From Planctomycetota bacterium (lineage in GTDB: Bacteria; Planctomycetota; UBA1135), in contig JAQWRF010000143.1 of the NCBI GenBank assembly GCA_029243845.1, positions 1 to 13,525 of the forward strand: DNA of 13,525 nt. The letters run 5' to 3'. Below the pieces are notes generated by a model. That model saw nothing but the letters and a program-made list of their open reading frames with translations, did not search any database and was not told where the DNA came from. Of this stretch, positions 1 to 7,369 are shown piece by piece. Positions within the stretch are counted from its first letter, which is position 1. Every line of letters begins with the position of its first letter. The position numbers were made by a program, and so were the translations under genes.

Positions 1-1257
1 TTATTGCCCATCGCGCTGTTTCCGCTGCTTGGCATTCTTGACGGACGCACCACTGCTGCCACCTACTTCAATCATCTGATTTTTCTTTTCATCGGCGGTT
101 TTCTTTTTGCTATCGCCATGCAACGCTGGGATTTACATCGGCGCATTGCGCTACGTATTTTACGTTTCTTGGGAACTCGCCCCACTCGTGTTTTACTCGG
201 GTTCATGTGCTCCACTTGGTTTCTCTCAATGTGGATTAGTAACACCGCGGCCACCATGATGATGGTCCCCATGGCAATGGCAATCATCGGACCATTTCGC
301 GAACACCTCGACAAGCAAGAGGCGCGACGCTTCTCAATAGTATTAGTGCTAGGCGTTGCATACGCCGCGTCTATCGGCGGGATCTCAACACTAATCGGCA
401 CCCCGCCTAACATGTCACTAGCGCGTATTCTAGAACTTAACTTCCCAAACATGGAGGAACTAACATTCGCTGGGTGGTTTCGTTTCGCCTTTCCGTTATC
501 ACTAATCTTTATGTTGACCGCATGGTTTACGTTATCAAAAATCGCACGCCTCTCCGGCATAAACGCATCCATCGACAAAAACTACTTTCATCAGCAATAC
601 CAGCAACTCGGCAAAGTAACTTATGAGCAACGCGCCATCGGCGGTTTGTTTCTACTACTTATATTCGGTTGGATGTTCCGCAGTGAATGGTCGCAGCTAT
701 TCCCTCATCCAAAATATATTGATGACGGCACCGTCGCCATCATCATCGCTATTTTACTTTTCTTAATCCCGTCAAAGAAAAATCCTGGTGAAAAGCTGAT
801 GGACTGGGCCGCGGCCAAAGAAATTCGTTGGGGAATCATTTTAATGTTTGGCGGAGGATTCGCTTTAGCAACAGGATTTATTGAATCCGGTTTGTCGGAA
901 TCCCTTGGCGAACAACTCACCTCACTGCAAAATGTTCCGCTATGGATGCTAATCACCATCATCTGCACCGTGATTACTTTCCTGACTGAGCTAACCTCCA
1001 ACATGGCTACTACCGAAGTGGTTTTGCCGATTCTGGCTGCGATGGCCAAGGCGATTGGTGTCAACCCATTGGTACTAATGATTCCTGCAACATTATCGGC
1101 ATCTTGCGCGTTTATGCTGCCCGTTGCTACAGCGCCAAATGCAATAGCCTTTGGTGCTGGTGAGGTAAAGATTAAAGACATGATTCGCTATGGCTTCATC
1201 CTTAACATCATTGGCATCGTTTTGATTAGTGCAGCTGCACAGCTACTGTATATTTGA
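1..1257 (+). CDS. DASS/SLC13-family sodium:carboxylate symporter (5' partial)
   Basis: This is an inner-membrane transporter of the divalent anion:sodium symporter family, expected to import di- or tricarboxylates (or sulfate-like anions) with Na+. The frame is open from base 1, so the N-terminus lies outside the window; about 418 residues remain against a usual 460-520. Hydrophobic segments run throughout. The first binding-site motif Ser-Asn-Thr is at residues 79-81 (counting from codon 2). The second has the form Ser-Asn-Met at 332-334, in the context ELTSNMATTEVVLP. GGISTLIGTPPN (125-136) and AFMLPVATAPNAIAFGAG (369-386) are typical of the family; the latter closely resembles citrate/dicarboxylate carriers. 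Its stop is 5 nt before the next gene's ATG, so it is probably co-transcribed with the catabolic genes and supplies their substrate. The family call is firm; the substrate is unknown. Confidence 0.93.
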   Translation, partial: LLPIALFPLLGILDGRTTAATYFNHLIFLFIGGFLFAIAMQRWDLHRRIALRILRFLGTRPTRVLLGFMCSTWFLSMWISNTAATMMMVPMAMAIIGPFREHLDKQEARRFSIVLVLGVAYAASIGGISTLIGTPPNMSLARILELNFPNMEELTFAGWFRFAFPLSLIFMLTAWFTLSKIARLSGINASIDKNYFHQQYQQLGKVTYEQRAIGGLFLLLIFGWMFRSEWSQLFPHPKYIDDGTVAIIIAILLFLIPSKKNPGEKLMDWAAAKEIRWGIILMFGGGFALATGFIESGLSESLGEQLTSLQNVPLWMLITIICTVITFLTELTSNMATTEVVLPILAAMAKAIGVNPLVLMIPATLSASCAFMLPVATAPNAIAFGAGEVKIKDMIRYGFILNIIGIVLISAAAQLLYI

Positions 1258-1262
1258 TTCCA

Positions 1263-3239
1263 ATGACGTCCTCGTCCACCCATCCTACTTTAATTGAGCG
1301 TGTTCGCACATCACGCGAGCTTGGTTCAAGCCCTGATTACGTCCTACATGGCGGTGGCAACACATCGGCCAAAGGAACGGTCAAAAACTTGCTTGGCGAA
1401 GACATTGAAGTAATGTGGGTAAAAGGGTCCGGATGGGACCTCGGCAGCATCGAGGCACCAGGCTTACCTGCATTAGACTTGCAACAATTGCGAAAATTAC
1501 GCGAAGTGAAAAGCATGACTGACGAAGAAATGGTTCGCGAAGTGCGGCGCTGCATGCTCGATCCTAAAGGTCCAAGCCCATCGGTAGAAACTTTACTGCA
1601 CGCTTTTTTGCCGCACACCTTTATTGACCACAGTCATGCCGACGCGATTCTCGCTTTGAGTAACCGCGAAAATGGTGTCGAGCTATGCCAGAAAATATTT
1701 GGTTCGCGAGTGGCCTACCTGCATTACGTCATGCCGGGGTTCCCTTTATCAAAAGCGGTCGCTGACTTAGTCGATGCCAATCCCGATGTCGATGGCGTGT
1801 TACTGCACCACCATGGCTTATTTACTTTTGCTGATTCGGCTGATGAGTCGCTCAACATTCACCGCGAACTCGTTTCGCTGGCAGAGCAACAGTATGCCGA
1901 CGACAAGCAAGCGGTATTGGCGGCAACTGCAAAGCCACGACTTAAAGCGAGTGAGGTGTTACCAAGCATTCGTAACTGTTACGGCAATGAGCCGCACTTC
2001 GTTTTTGAATTACGCGATCCGGCATGGATTCTGGCGTTGCTAGATCAAGATGATGCGCAACAACTTTTAATCAGCCCACCCCTCACCCCTGACCATGCGA
2101 TTCGCACCAAGTCATTACCGTGCTGGATCGATGGCGAGCCGTCCGTATCTATTGACGCCTACGCGATTGCTTATCACGACTATTTCCAACGTGGGTGCAA
2201 GGCACGTGGGTCACGCACTGAATTAGACAACTTGCCGCGCTTGTTGTTGATTCCTGGATTGGGTTTGGTCGGCGTGGGGACCTCGGCCAAAGCAGCTGGT
2301 ATCGCCGCCGATATTGCCGAACATACTTTGCTGACAAAAGCCGCCGCGAAAAACCTCGGGCTCTACAAAGGCTTAGACGACTTAAACTTATTCGACATGG
2401 AATACTGGTCGTTAGAGCAAGCTAAGCTCGGCAGCGGCAAACCAGCCGAGTTAGCTGGGCAAGTAGCGGTGATCACCGGAGGCGCGGGCGCCATCGGCGA
2501 AGGCATCGCCGAGGTATTACTTAATGCCGGAGCAAGTGTCGCATTACTCGATTACGATTTAGATGCTGCCGTCAATACCGCAGCGCGACTCGGTCCACAG
2601 GTCCTTGCCGTAAAAGCCGATGTTACCGATGCCGATTCACTCGATGCCGCGCTGGAGCAAGTGTGCCGCCAGTTCGGTGGCATCGACATTGTGGTGCCTA
2701 ACGCCGGAGTCGCGCACTCGGCATCCATACTCGACCATGAGCTCAGCGACTGGCAACGCATTAACGACGTCAATCAAACCGGAGTGTTTCTTACTCTTCG
2801 CGCATGCGGACGTATTCTGAAAGCCCAAGCAACTGGTGGCGCAGTGGTGCTCATTTCCTCGAAAAACGTACTCGCCCCAGGCGCTGATTTTTCGGCGTAC
2901 TCTGCTTCGAAAGCCGGAGCGCATCAACTCGCAAAAGTGGCGGCGCTCGAATGGGCCAGCGACGACATTTGCGTGAACATGGTTTGCCCAGATGCCGTTT
3001 TTAGAGCTGGCGATAATGCATCCGGCCTATGGAATGAAATCGGCCCCGATCGTGCCAAGTCGCGCGGCCTGTCATCAGACGAACTCGAAGAGTTCTACCG
3101 TGACCGATGTTTACTCAAAACAGAAGTAAGCGCCACTGCTGTTGGTGAGGCGGTATTATTTTTTGCCGCACGCCGCACCCCGACAACCGGCGGTGTTATT
3201 AATGTAGACGGTGGTGTTGCCGCTGCCTTCCCCCGATAA
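1263..3239 (+). CDS. Bifunctional class II aldolase/short-chain dehydrogenase (RhaD-type fusion)
   Basis: This is a fusion of a zinc-dependent class II aldolase/adducin domain (about residues 10-390) with an NAD(P)-dependent short-chain dehydrogenase (about 400-658). In the aldolase half, HGGGNTSAKG lies near the N-terminus, followed by PSVETLLHAF, DHSHAD (likely Zn ligands) and HHHGLFTF. The linker EYWSLEQAKLG is typical of rhamnulose-1-phosphate aldolase/lactaldehyde dehydrogenase fusions. In the SDR half, TGGAGAIG binds the cofactor, an Asp ends the second strand (LLDYD, suggesting NAD+), and NAG, a Ser pair and YSASK form the catalytic set. The length (658 aa) is near the family norm of about 690. 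A TTG at 1254 would overlap the transporter stop by 4 nt; I chose ATG 1263, although neither has a ribosome binding site. It probably cleaves a sugar or acid-sugar phosphate and oxidises or reduces one product. No rhamnose isomerase or kinase is nearby, so rhamnose is not assured as substrate. Confidence 0.92.
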   Translation: MTSSSTHPTLIERVRTSRELGSSPDYVLHGGGNTSAKGTVKNLLGEDIEVMWVKGSGWDLGSIEAPGLPALDLQQLRKLREVKSMTDEEMVREVRRCMLDPKGPSPSVETLLHAFLPHTFIDHSHADAILALSNRENGVELCQKIFGSRVAYLHYVMPGFPLSKAVADLVDANPDVDGVLLHHHGLFTFADSADESLNIHRELVSLAEQQYADDKQAVLAATAKPRLKASEVLPSIRNCYGNEPHFVFELRDPAWILALLDQDDAQQLLISPPLTPDHAIRTKSLPCWIDGEPSVSIDAYAIAYHDYFQRGCKARGSRTELDNLPRLLLIPGLGLVGVGTSAKAAGIAADIAEHTLLTKAAAKNLGLYKGLDDLNLFDMEYWSLEQAKLGSGKPAELAGQVAVITGGAGAIGEGIAEVLLNAGASVALLDYDLDAAVNTAARLGPQVLAVKADVTDADSLDAALEQVCRQFGGIDIVVPNAGVAHSASILDHELSDWQRINDVNQTGVFLTLRACGRILKAQATGGAVVLISSKNVLAPGADFSAYSASKAGAHQLAKVAALEWASDDICVNMVCPDAVFRAGDNASGLWNEIGPDRAKSRGLSSDELEEFYRDRCLLKTEVSATAVGEAVLFFAARRTPTTGGVINVDGGVAAAFPR

Positions 3240-3242
3240 ATC

Positions 3243-4103
3243 ATGATTGTACCTCGCACTACTCGCCCTGAAATACTCAAGAAACTAACGGCCAAAGTTG
3301 CCGCTCGCAAACCGCTATTGATTTCCTCCGCAGGAAGTGGACTCGTTGCAAGCCTTTTAGAAAAAGCCGGGGCCGATTGCGTAAACACTTTTTCCGGTGC
3401 GCGACTGCGGGCTAATGGCATGGGAACCATGTCCATGATGTGGCCGATTCTCGACTCGAATCAGCAAGTTTACGACAACACCACTCAAGATGTGTTGCCA
3501 GCGATGAAGGGCGATGCGTTTGTTTGCGCCTGCATCAACGCCAACGATCCGCTGCGCGATATGCGCAGCTATTTACAAAGCTTGCTCGATGCCGGTATCC
3601 CATCGGTATCGAACATCGGCCCCTCGGTAAGTTATGTTGACAAAGAATCGAACCTCTACCAAGTTCTACGCAAAAGCGGCGTTACCTTCGAGAACGAAAT
3701 TGAAATGTTAGCGCTAGCCAAAGAGATGGGCATGGTCACCATTGGCTTAGCCTTTGATTTGGACGACGCCCGACAATTACTTGAGGGGGCCAAGCCTGAC
3801 ATCTTTTGTTTTCATGCGGGCACCACTAAAGGTGGCTTAGTCGGTTTTGATTCCGGTGAGACCATTGCCGAGACTGCTAGACGTAGTGAAGAAGCCTACC
3901 AAATGGCGCGCGACATTCATCCCGAGGTGTTGCTCGTCGGACATGGCGCCGCAATGGAAACTCCGGAAGACGCCGCATACATGTTGGCGAACACTAGCGG
4001 TCATGGCATCTGGACAGGATCATCCACAGAACGTCTACCGATTGAAAAGGCCGTATTCGCCGCCGCATCAGAATTCGCTAACCTAGAATTTCCAAATGAA
4101 TAA
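3243..4103 (+). CDS. PEP-hydrolase-like TIM-barrel protein (Tm-1 C-terminal-domain homologue)
   Basis: This 286-aa protein belongs to the TIM-barrel family annotated as phosphoenolpyruvate hydrolase-like, related to the PEP mutase/isocitrate lyase fold. It is also the family of the C-terminal half of plant Tm-1 proteins. Visible signatures are ISSAGSGLVA (27-36), NTFSGARLRANGMGT (48-62), SNIGPSV (123-129), HAGTTKGGLVG (191-201), VGHGAAMETPEDA (232-244) and GIWTGSSTERLPIE (255-268), where relatives usually have GASSxERLP. No signal peptide or membrane segment is present, so it is cytoplasmic. It starts 3 nt after the aldolase/SDR stop, with no Shine-Dalgarno sequence, and overlaps the Tm-1-like gene by 8 nt, which suggests translational coupling. 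The catalytic activity is not established for this family; a lyase or hydrolase step on a keto- or hydroxy-acid is inference. Confidence 0.9.
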   Translation: MIVPRTTRPEILKKLTAKVAARKPLLISSAGSGLVASLLEKAGADCVNTFSGARLRANGMGTMSMMWPILDSNQQVYDNTTQDVLPAMKGDAFVCACINANDPLRDMRSYLQSLLDAGIPSVSNIGPSVSYVDKESNLYQVLRKSGVTFENEIEMLALAKEMGMVTIGLAFDLDDARQLLEGAKPDIFCFHAGTTKGGLVGFDSGETIAETARRSEEAYQMARDIHPEVLLVGHGAAMETPEDAAYMLANTSGHGIWTGSSTERLPIEKAVFAAASEFANLEFPNE

Positions 4104-5313
4104 TAAAACCGTCGTCGTCATTGCGACCCTTGATACCAAAGGTGAAGAAGCTGCTTTTGTGAAACAGCAAATATCTGCACTCGGAGGCCATGCGCTACTT
4201 CTAGATATTGGATTGATCGGAGAACCGGGCACCGCTCCCGATATTGATCGCGCCACGGTCATTCAAAGCGGCGGTTCTAGCCTCGAAACTCTGCTTGATA
4301 ATCCTCAGCGACAAGAAGCGTCTCCCGTTTTTATCGCCGGCGCTATCGCAATCCTTAACGAGATGCTCGACAACGACGAAGTGCATGCTGTACTAGGGTT
4401 CGGCGGAACTCAAGGCACGAGTAATTGCGCGGCGATAATGCAGGCACTTCCATTTGGTTTGCCAAAAATTATTTTATCGACTATGGCCTCTGGTGACACG
4501 TCAGCATTCGTCGATATTAAAGACATCACCATGATGTTTGCGGTCAGTGACATTCTTGGACTCAATCCCCTATCGCGCACCATTTTATCTAATGCCGCCG
4601 CTGCCGCCTGGGGAATGTCGCAGTCGCCATTTAAGTTGCAGCGCAACAGTGAAAAAGCCGTAATAGGCATGACCAACCTCGGCGTGATTACCGACGGCGC
4701 CATGCATGCCATGAAATTGTTTCGCGAAGCCGGACACGAAGTCATTGTGTTTCACGCTATTGGTGCTGGCGGTCGTGCCATGGAACAACTGATGAAAGAA
4801 GGTCATATCCAAGCAGTTTTCGATTACGCCTTGGGTGAAATCTCCGACGAAGTGCATGGCGGATTCCGTTCTGCAGGCGAAGAACGCCTGACAGTCGCCG
4901 GGAAATTAGGAATCCCACAAGTGCTATGCCCTGGCGGTACCGAGCACATTGGATTATTCACTGAAGCAAATGTCGTACCTGAAGAGTATAAAGATCACGT
5001 GTCGGTATTCCATAACCCGATTATTTTCGTGCCGCGCCTCAATGCCGACGATATGCGCCAAGTCGCTAAAGTAATTGGTAAACGACTACAACATACGTCT
5101 GGCAAAGCAACGATGTTGTTACCCATGAAAGGCACTAGCCGCTACTGCATCGAGGGCGCCCCACTCTATGACCCAGAAGCCGACGCTGCATTCTTCGAAG
5201 AACTACAGAAGTGTTTACCGCGCACAGTCGAAGTGCAATTAGTCGATGCCGCAGCTGAAGATGACGTTTTTGTCGAGCTAGCAGTAACAAAGTTACTCGA
5301 CATGCTTGACTAA
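4096..5313 (+). CDS. Tm-1-like ATP-binding protein (UPF0261 family)
   Basis: This 405-aa cytoplasmic protein has the full length usual for the UPF0261/Tm-1-like family, the N-terminal half of the tomato mosaic virus resistance protein Tm-1. Hallmarks are ATLDTKGEE (10-18), GFGGTQGTSN (101-110), STMASGDTSAFVDIKDITMM (128-147), GLNPLSRTILSNAAAAAWGM (155-174), MTNLGVITDG (192-201), FHAIGAGGRAME (219-230) and CPGGTEH (278-284). The Gly-rich segments are thought to form the nucleotide site seen in Tm-1. Its start lies inside the preceding TIM-barrel gene (8-nt overlap, ATGAATAA), and the two proteins are fused in plants and fungi, so a physical complex is likely. Within this operon an ATP-dependent activation step, replacing the missing sugar kinase, is a reasonable but unproven guess. 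I know of no firmly established biochemical role for bacterial members. Confidence 0.93.
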   Translation: MNNKTVVVIATLDTKGEEAAFVKQQISALGGHALLLDIGLIGEPGTAPDIDRATVIQSGGSSLETLLDNPQRQEASPVFIAGAIAILNEMLDNDEVHAVLGFGGTQGTSNCAAIMQALPFGLPKIILSTMASGDTSAFVDIKDITMMFAVSDILGLNPLSRTILSNAAAAAWGMSQSPFKLQRNSEKAVIGMTNLGVITDGAMHAMKLFREAGHEVIVFHAIGAGGRAMEQLMKEGHIQAVFDYALGEISDEVHGGFRSAGEERLTVAGKLGIPQVLCPGGTEHIGLFTEANVVPEEYKDHVSVFHNPIIFVPRLNADDMRQVAKVIGKRLQHTSGKATMLLPMKGTSRYCIEGAPLYDPEADAAFFEELQKCLPRTVEVQLVDAAAEDDVFVELAVTKLLDMLD

Positions 5314-5328
5314 ATTCTTTCTTCCGTG

Positions 5329-6042
5329 ATGCAAAAAATACTTCAAGCTGCCCTCATCTTATTGTGGGTAAGCTGCGCGCAACTCCCAGGCCCAATTGTC
5401 CTCGCCGGCGGAGGATCTTTTGACGACGCGTTCTTTCGCCGTACTTTACAATTATCCGAGACTGCGCATCCTGCAGTGATCATTTTCCCACAAGCTTCGC
5501 AACGCGAAGAAGCCGGTAGCGAATCGTCGCAGATTTGGACCCGTGCTGGCGCAGCATCTACCTTCGTTGCTGACTTTCGCTCGACCCAAGGATGGGATTC
5601 CACTCTAGAACACCTCTCCAAAGCCAATGTCATTTGGTTCACCGGCGGTAGTCAATTGCGCTTAGTCGCTGCGATGGAATCCGCCGAATTTCTCCAGCAC
5701 ATCAAAGCGCGTTGGCGTGAAGGCGCGGTCATCGGCGGTACTAGCGCCGGAGCCTCAGTGATGGGCGAGATCATGCCGTCAGGCAAAGAGCTCTATCCTG
5801 GATTCGGGATTTGCAAGAATACCATCGTTGACCAGCACTTCACCGAGCGTAACCGACAGCCCCGCTTACGATATGCCGTGCGGGTGCATCATGGCTATAG
5901 GGGCCTTGGCATATCTGAAGGCACCGCCGTTTTCCTGCATGGTCGCTACGCCCGCACATACGGTAGCGGCATGGTGCATGTTTATGAATCGGCAGAAGCA
6001 CTAAAAGTTTTGCCACCGAATTCTGTAGAGAGTCTCTACTAA
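5329..6042 (+). CDS. Cyanophycinase-like S51 family peptidase, possible lipoprotein
   Basis: This 237-aa protein belongs to the S51 serine peptidase group (cyanophycinase / alpha-aspartyl dipeptidase fold). The nucleophile elbow GGTSAGAS (Ser about residue 139) is present, as are FTGGSQLRL (the conserved Gln-Leu loop), DQHFTERNRQPRLRYAV (the His region of cyanophycinases) and GLGISEGTAV. Its length is below the 270-290 residues common for cyanophycinase. The N-terminus (MQKILQAALILLWVSC) looks like a short lipoprotein signal ending in Cys, but the Trp at -3 is atypical, so export is uncertain. A GTG at 5326 directly precedes the chosen ATG; neither has a Shine-Dalgarno sequence. It follows the Tm-1-like gene by 15 nt and is probably the last gene of the operon. 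Cyanophycinases cleave beta-Asp-Arg peptides; the substrate here is unknown. Confidence 0.85.
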   Translation: MQKILQAALILLWVSCAQLPGPIVLAGGGSFDDAFFRRTLQLSETAHPAVIIFPQASQREEAGSESSQIWTRAGAASTFVADFRSTQGWDSTLEHLSKANVIWFTGGSQLRLVAAMESAEFLQHIKARWREGAVIGGTSAGASVMGEIMPSGKELYPGFGICKNTIVDQHFTERNRQPRLRYAVRVHHGYRGLGISEGTAVFLHGRYARTYGSGMVHVYESAEALKVLPPNSVESLY

Positions 6043-7344
6043 TTATTGACATTCGGCTTTAATCGCAGCCACCGTCGGAGACGATTCTGTTCCTAGGCCA
6101 ACTAGCTGGTGTGCTATTCTTCCTGCGGAATCTAAAGTTGTAATAATGTTCGAATGTGCGAAATTGCCCTTGATGCCTTTTTTATAACGTACGCCCAAAG
6201 CAGCAGCAATACCGCGAACAGCGAAGTCGTCGCCATGCAGTAAAGTCCAACGCGAGGTATCTAGATTATTTTTTTCAGCGTAGGCTTGTAAAACTTCTGG
6301 GGTGTCACGCTCACTGTCCATGGAAACAAGCAGCCAACGCACTTTACCTAATTGTTCGGCAGGTATTTCTTTTTCGATCTCTTTAAGATCGAGCATGGTG
6401 CGCGGGCAAGCATATTCGCAATGAGTAAATATCATCACCGCCACCACCACTTGCCCTACAAAGTCACTAAGGGCGCGCTCGCCACCACTTTGGTCACGCC
6501 AAAGTCCGTCCGTTAAATAAATGGACTCGTTGGGCAAAGCAGCAGTAGCGGAAGATGGCTCTAGCGGTAGACAGCAATCAGCGACGTATGCATCTGCCAC
6601 ACATCTAAACCCAACATTCGGGTAAGTTTGATTGGCTATAAAGCTATTACGGAAAGACAGGCGAAAAGACGCCACATCATTGGAATCAGAATCGGCTATT
6701 TCAACATTGCCACAAAACAGCTTGGTGACATCGCTCGTTTGTCCATATCCAGCCATCAAGGTAGAAGGCTTATTGAAGTCATCAACCCACTCCCAAATCA
6801 AACCATGCATATCGAACAGCTGATAATAATTCGGCTTACCTGATCGAACTGCCGTTGGTATCTCAGGCATTTGCCGTTGGTACCAGTCGAGAATGGTTTG
6901 CTGATAGCGCTTCTCTTGGCTGCCATCGGCGACTGTCTCGCTAGCGAGGGCGAGAGATTCCCATTCATCTTGCGTAGCCAACCGACGCCCAGCCCATCGC
7001 GCATATTCACGTGCTGCAAACCAAGAGACGTTGGTTACTGGAGAGTTAGCACTTCCCTCAGGGTATTCAAAGTCGCCAAGCCAATGCTGCAAATAGTTTT
7101 CGCCGACTAAAACAGCCGCTGCCTGGGAGCGAAGCCACGCTGGACTCGAAATCACGAAGTTGCGAAACTGTGCGTTCGTGACGGGATGCTCTTCCACTAG
7201 CAAATCGACAAAGGCACCCTCTGCGATTTTCACCATTGGAGTTAAGGGGGTCTCAGACGCCATAGGCCCTGGCTTACTTTCACTACAACTCGTTAGAAAT
7301 AGTGAAGAAATGACCGCTACGATGACTAGGTAAGAGACTCTCAT
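6043..7344 (-). CDS. Lipoprotein fusing NirV-like SUMF1/FGE domain with SCO1/SenC domain
   Basis: This is a 433-aa exported protein. The lipoprotein signal is MRVSYLVIVAVISSLFLTSC, with lipobox LTSC. A SUMF1/FGE-type domain follows (about residues 36-250), with NSPVTNVSWFAAREYARWAG, RRLATQDEWE, FDMHGLIWEWVDDF and NVGFRCV. The canonical FGE catalytic Cys pair is not evident; the segment LFCGNVEI...FRLSFRNSF resembles NirV-type members linked to denitrification. The C-terminal SCO1/SenC thioredoxin-fold domain (about 270-433) keeps the copper ligands: CEYACP (CxxxCP) and the distal His in NFAHSN. SCO proteins metallate or reduce copper sites of cytochrome oxidase or N2O/nitrite reductases in the periplasm. 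An upstream ATG at 7356 would add MGLV; I prefer 7344 because GGGG sits about 6 nt ahead of it. No nir, nos or cox gene is in the window. Confidence 0.9.
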   Translation of the reverse strand: MRVSYLVIVAVISSLFLTSCSESKPGPMASETPLTPMVKIAEGAFVDLLVEEHPVTNAQFRNFVISSPAWLRSQAAAVLVGENYLQHWLGDFEYPEGSANSPVTNVSWFAAREYARWAGRRLATQDEWESLALASETVADGSQEKRYQQTILDWYQRQMPEIPTAVRSGKPNYYQLFDMHGLIWEWVDDFNKPSTLMAGYGQTSDVTKLFCGNVEIADSDSNDVASFRLSFRNSFIANQTYPNVGFRCVADAYVADCCLPLEPSSATAALPNESIYLTDGLWRDQSGGERALSDFVGQVVVAVMIFTHCEYACPRTMLDLKEIEKEIPAEQLGKVRWLLVSMDSERDTPEVLQAYAEKNNLDTSRWTLLHGDDFAVRGIAAALGVRYKKGIKGNFAHSNIITTLDSAGRIAHQLVGLGTESSPTVAAIKAECQ

Positions 7345-7369
7345 TACTAGCCCCATGATACACCATCAA

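Noticed and set aside
72..578. 168-codon open frame on the minus strand inside the transporter gene
   Set aside because: It is antisense to a clearly conserved membrane protein, and its translation is basic and low in recognisable motifs. It is a shadow of the real frame.
705..1181. 158-codon minus-strand open frame opposite the transporter C-terminus
   Set aside because: It lies antisense to the conserved SNM and AFMLPVATAPN motifs and has no protein family character.
3095..3436. Minus-strand open frame spanning the SDR/TIM-barrel junction
   Set aside because: Both plus-strand genes there have strong family motifs. The antisense frame crosses the junction and shows nothing recognisable.
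4096..5313. Antiviral defence role for the Tm-1-like gene, by analogy with tomato Tm-1
   Set aside because: Plant Tm-1 blocks a tobamovirus replicase. Here the gene is embedded with a transporter, an aldolase and a dehydrogenase, which points to metabolism. No defence gene or mobile element is nearby.
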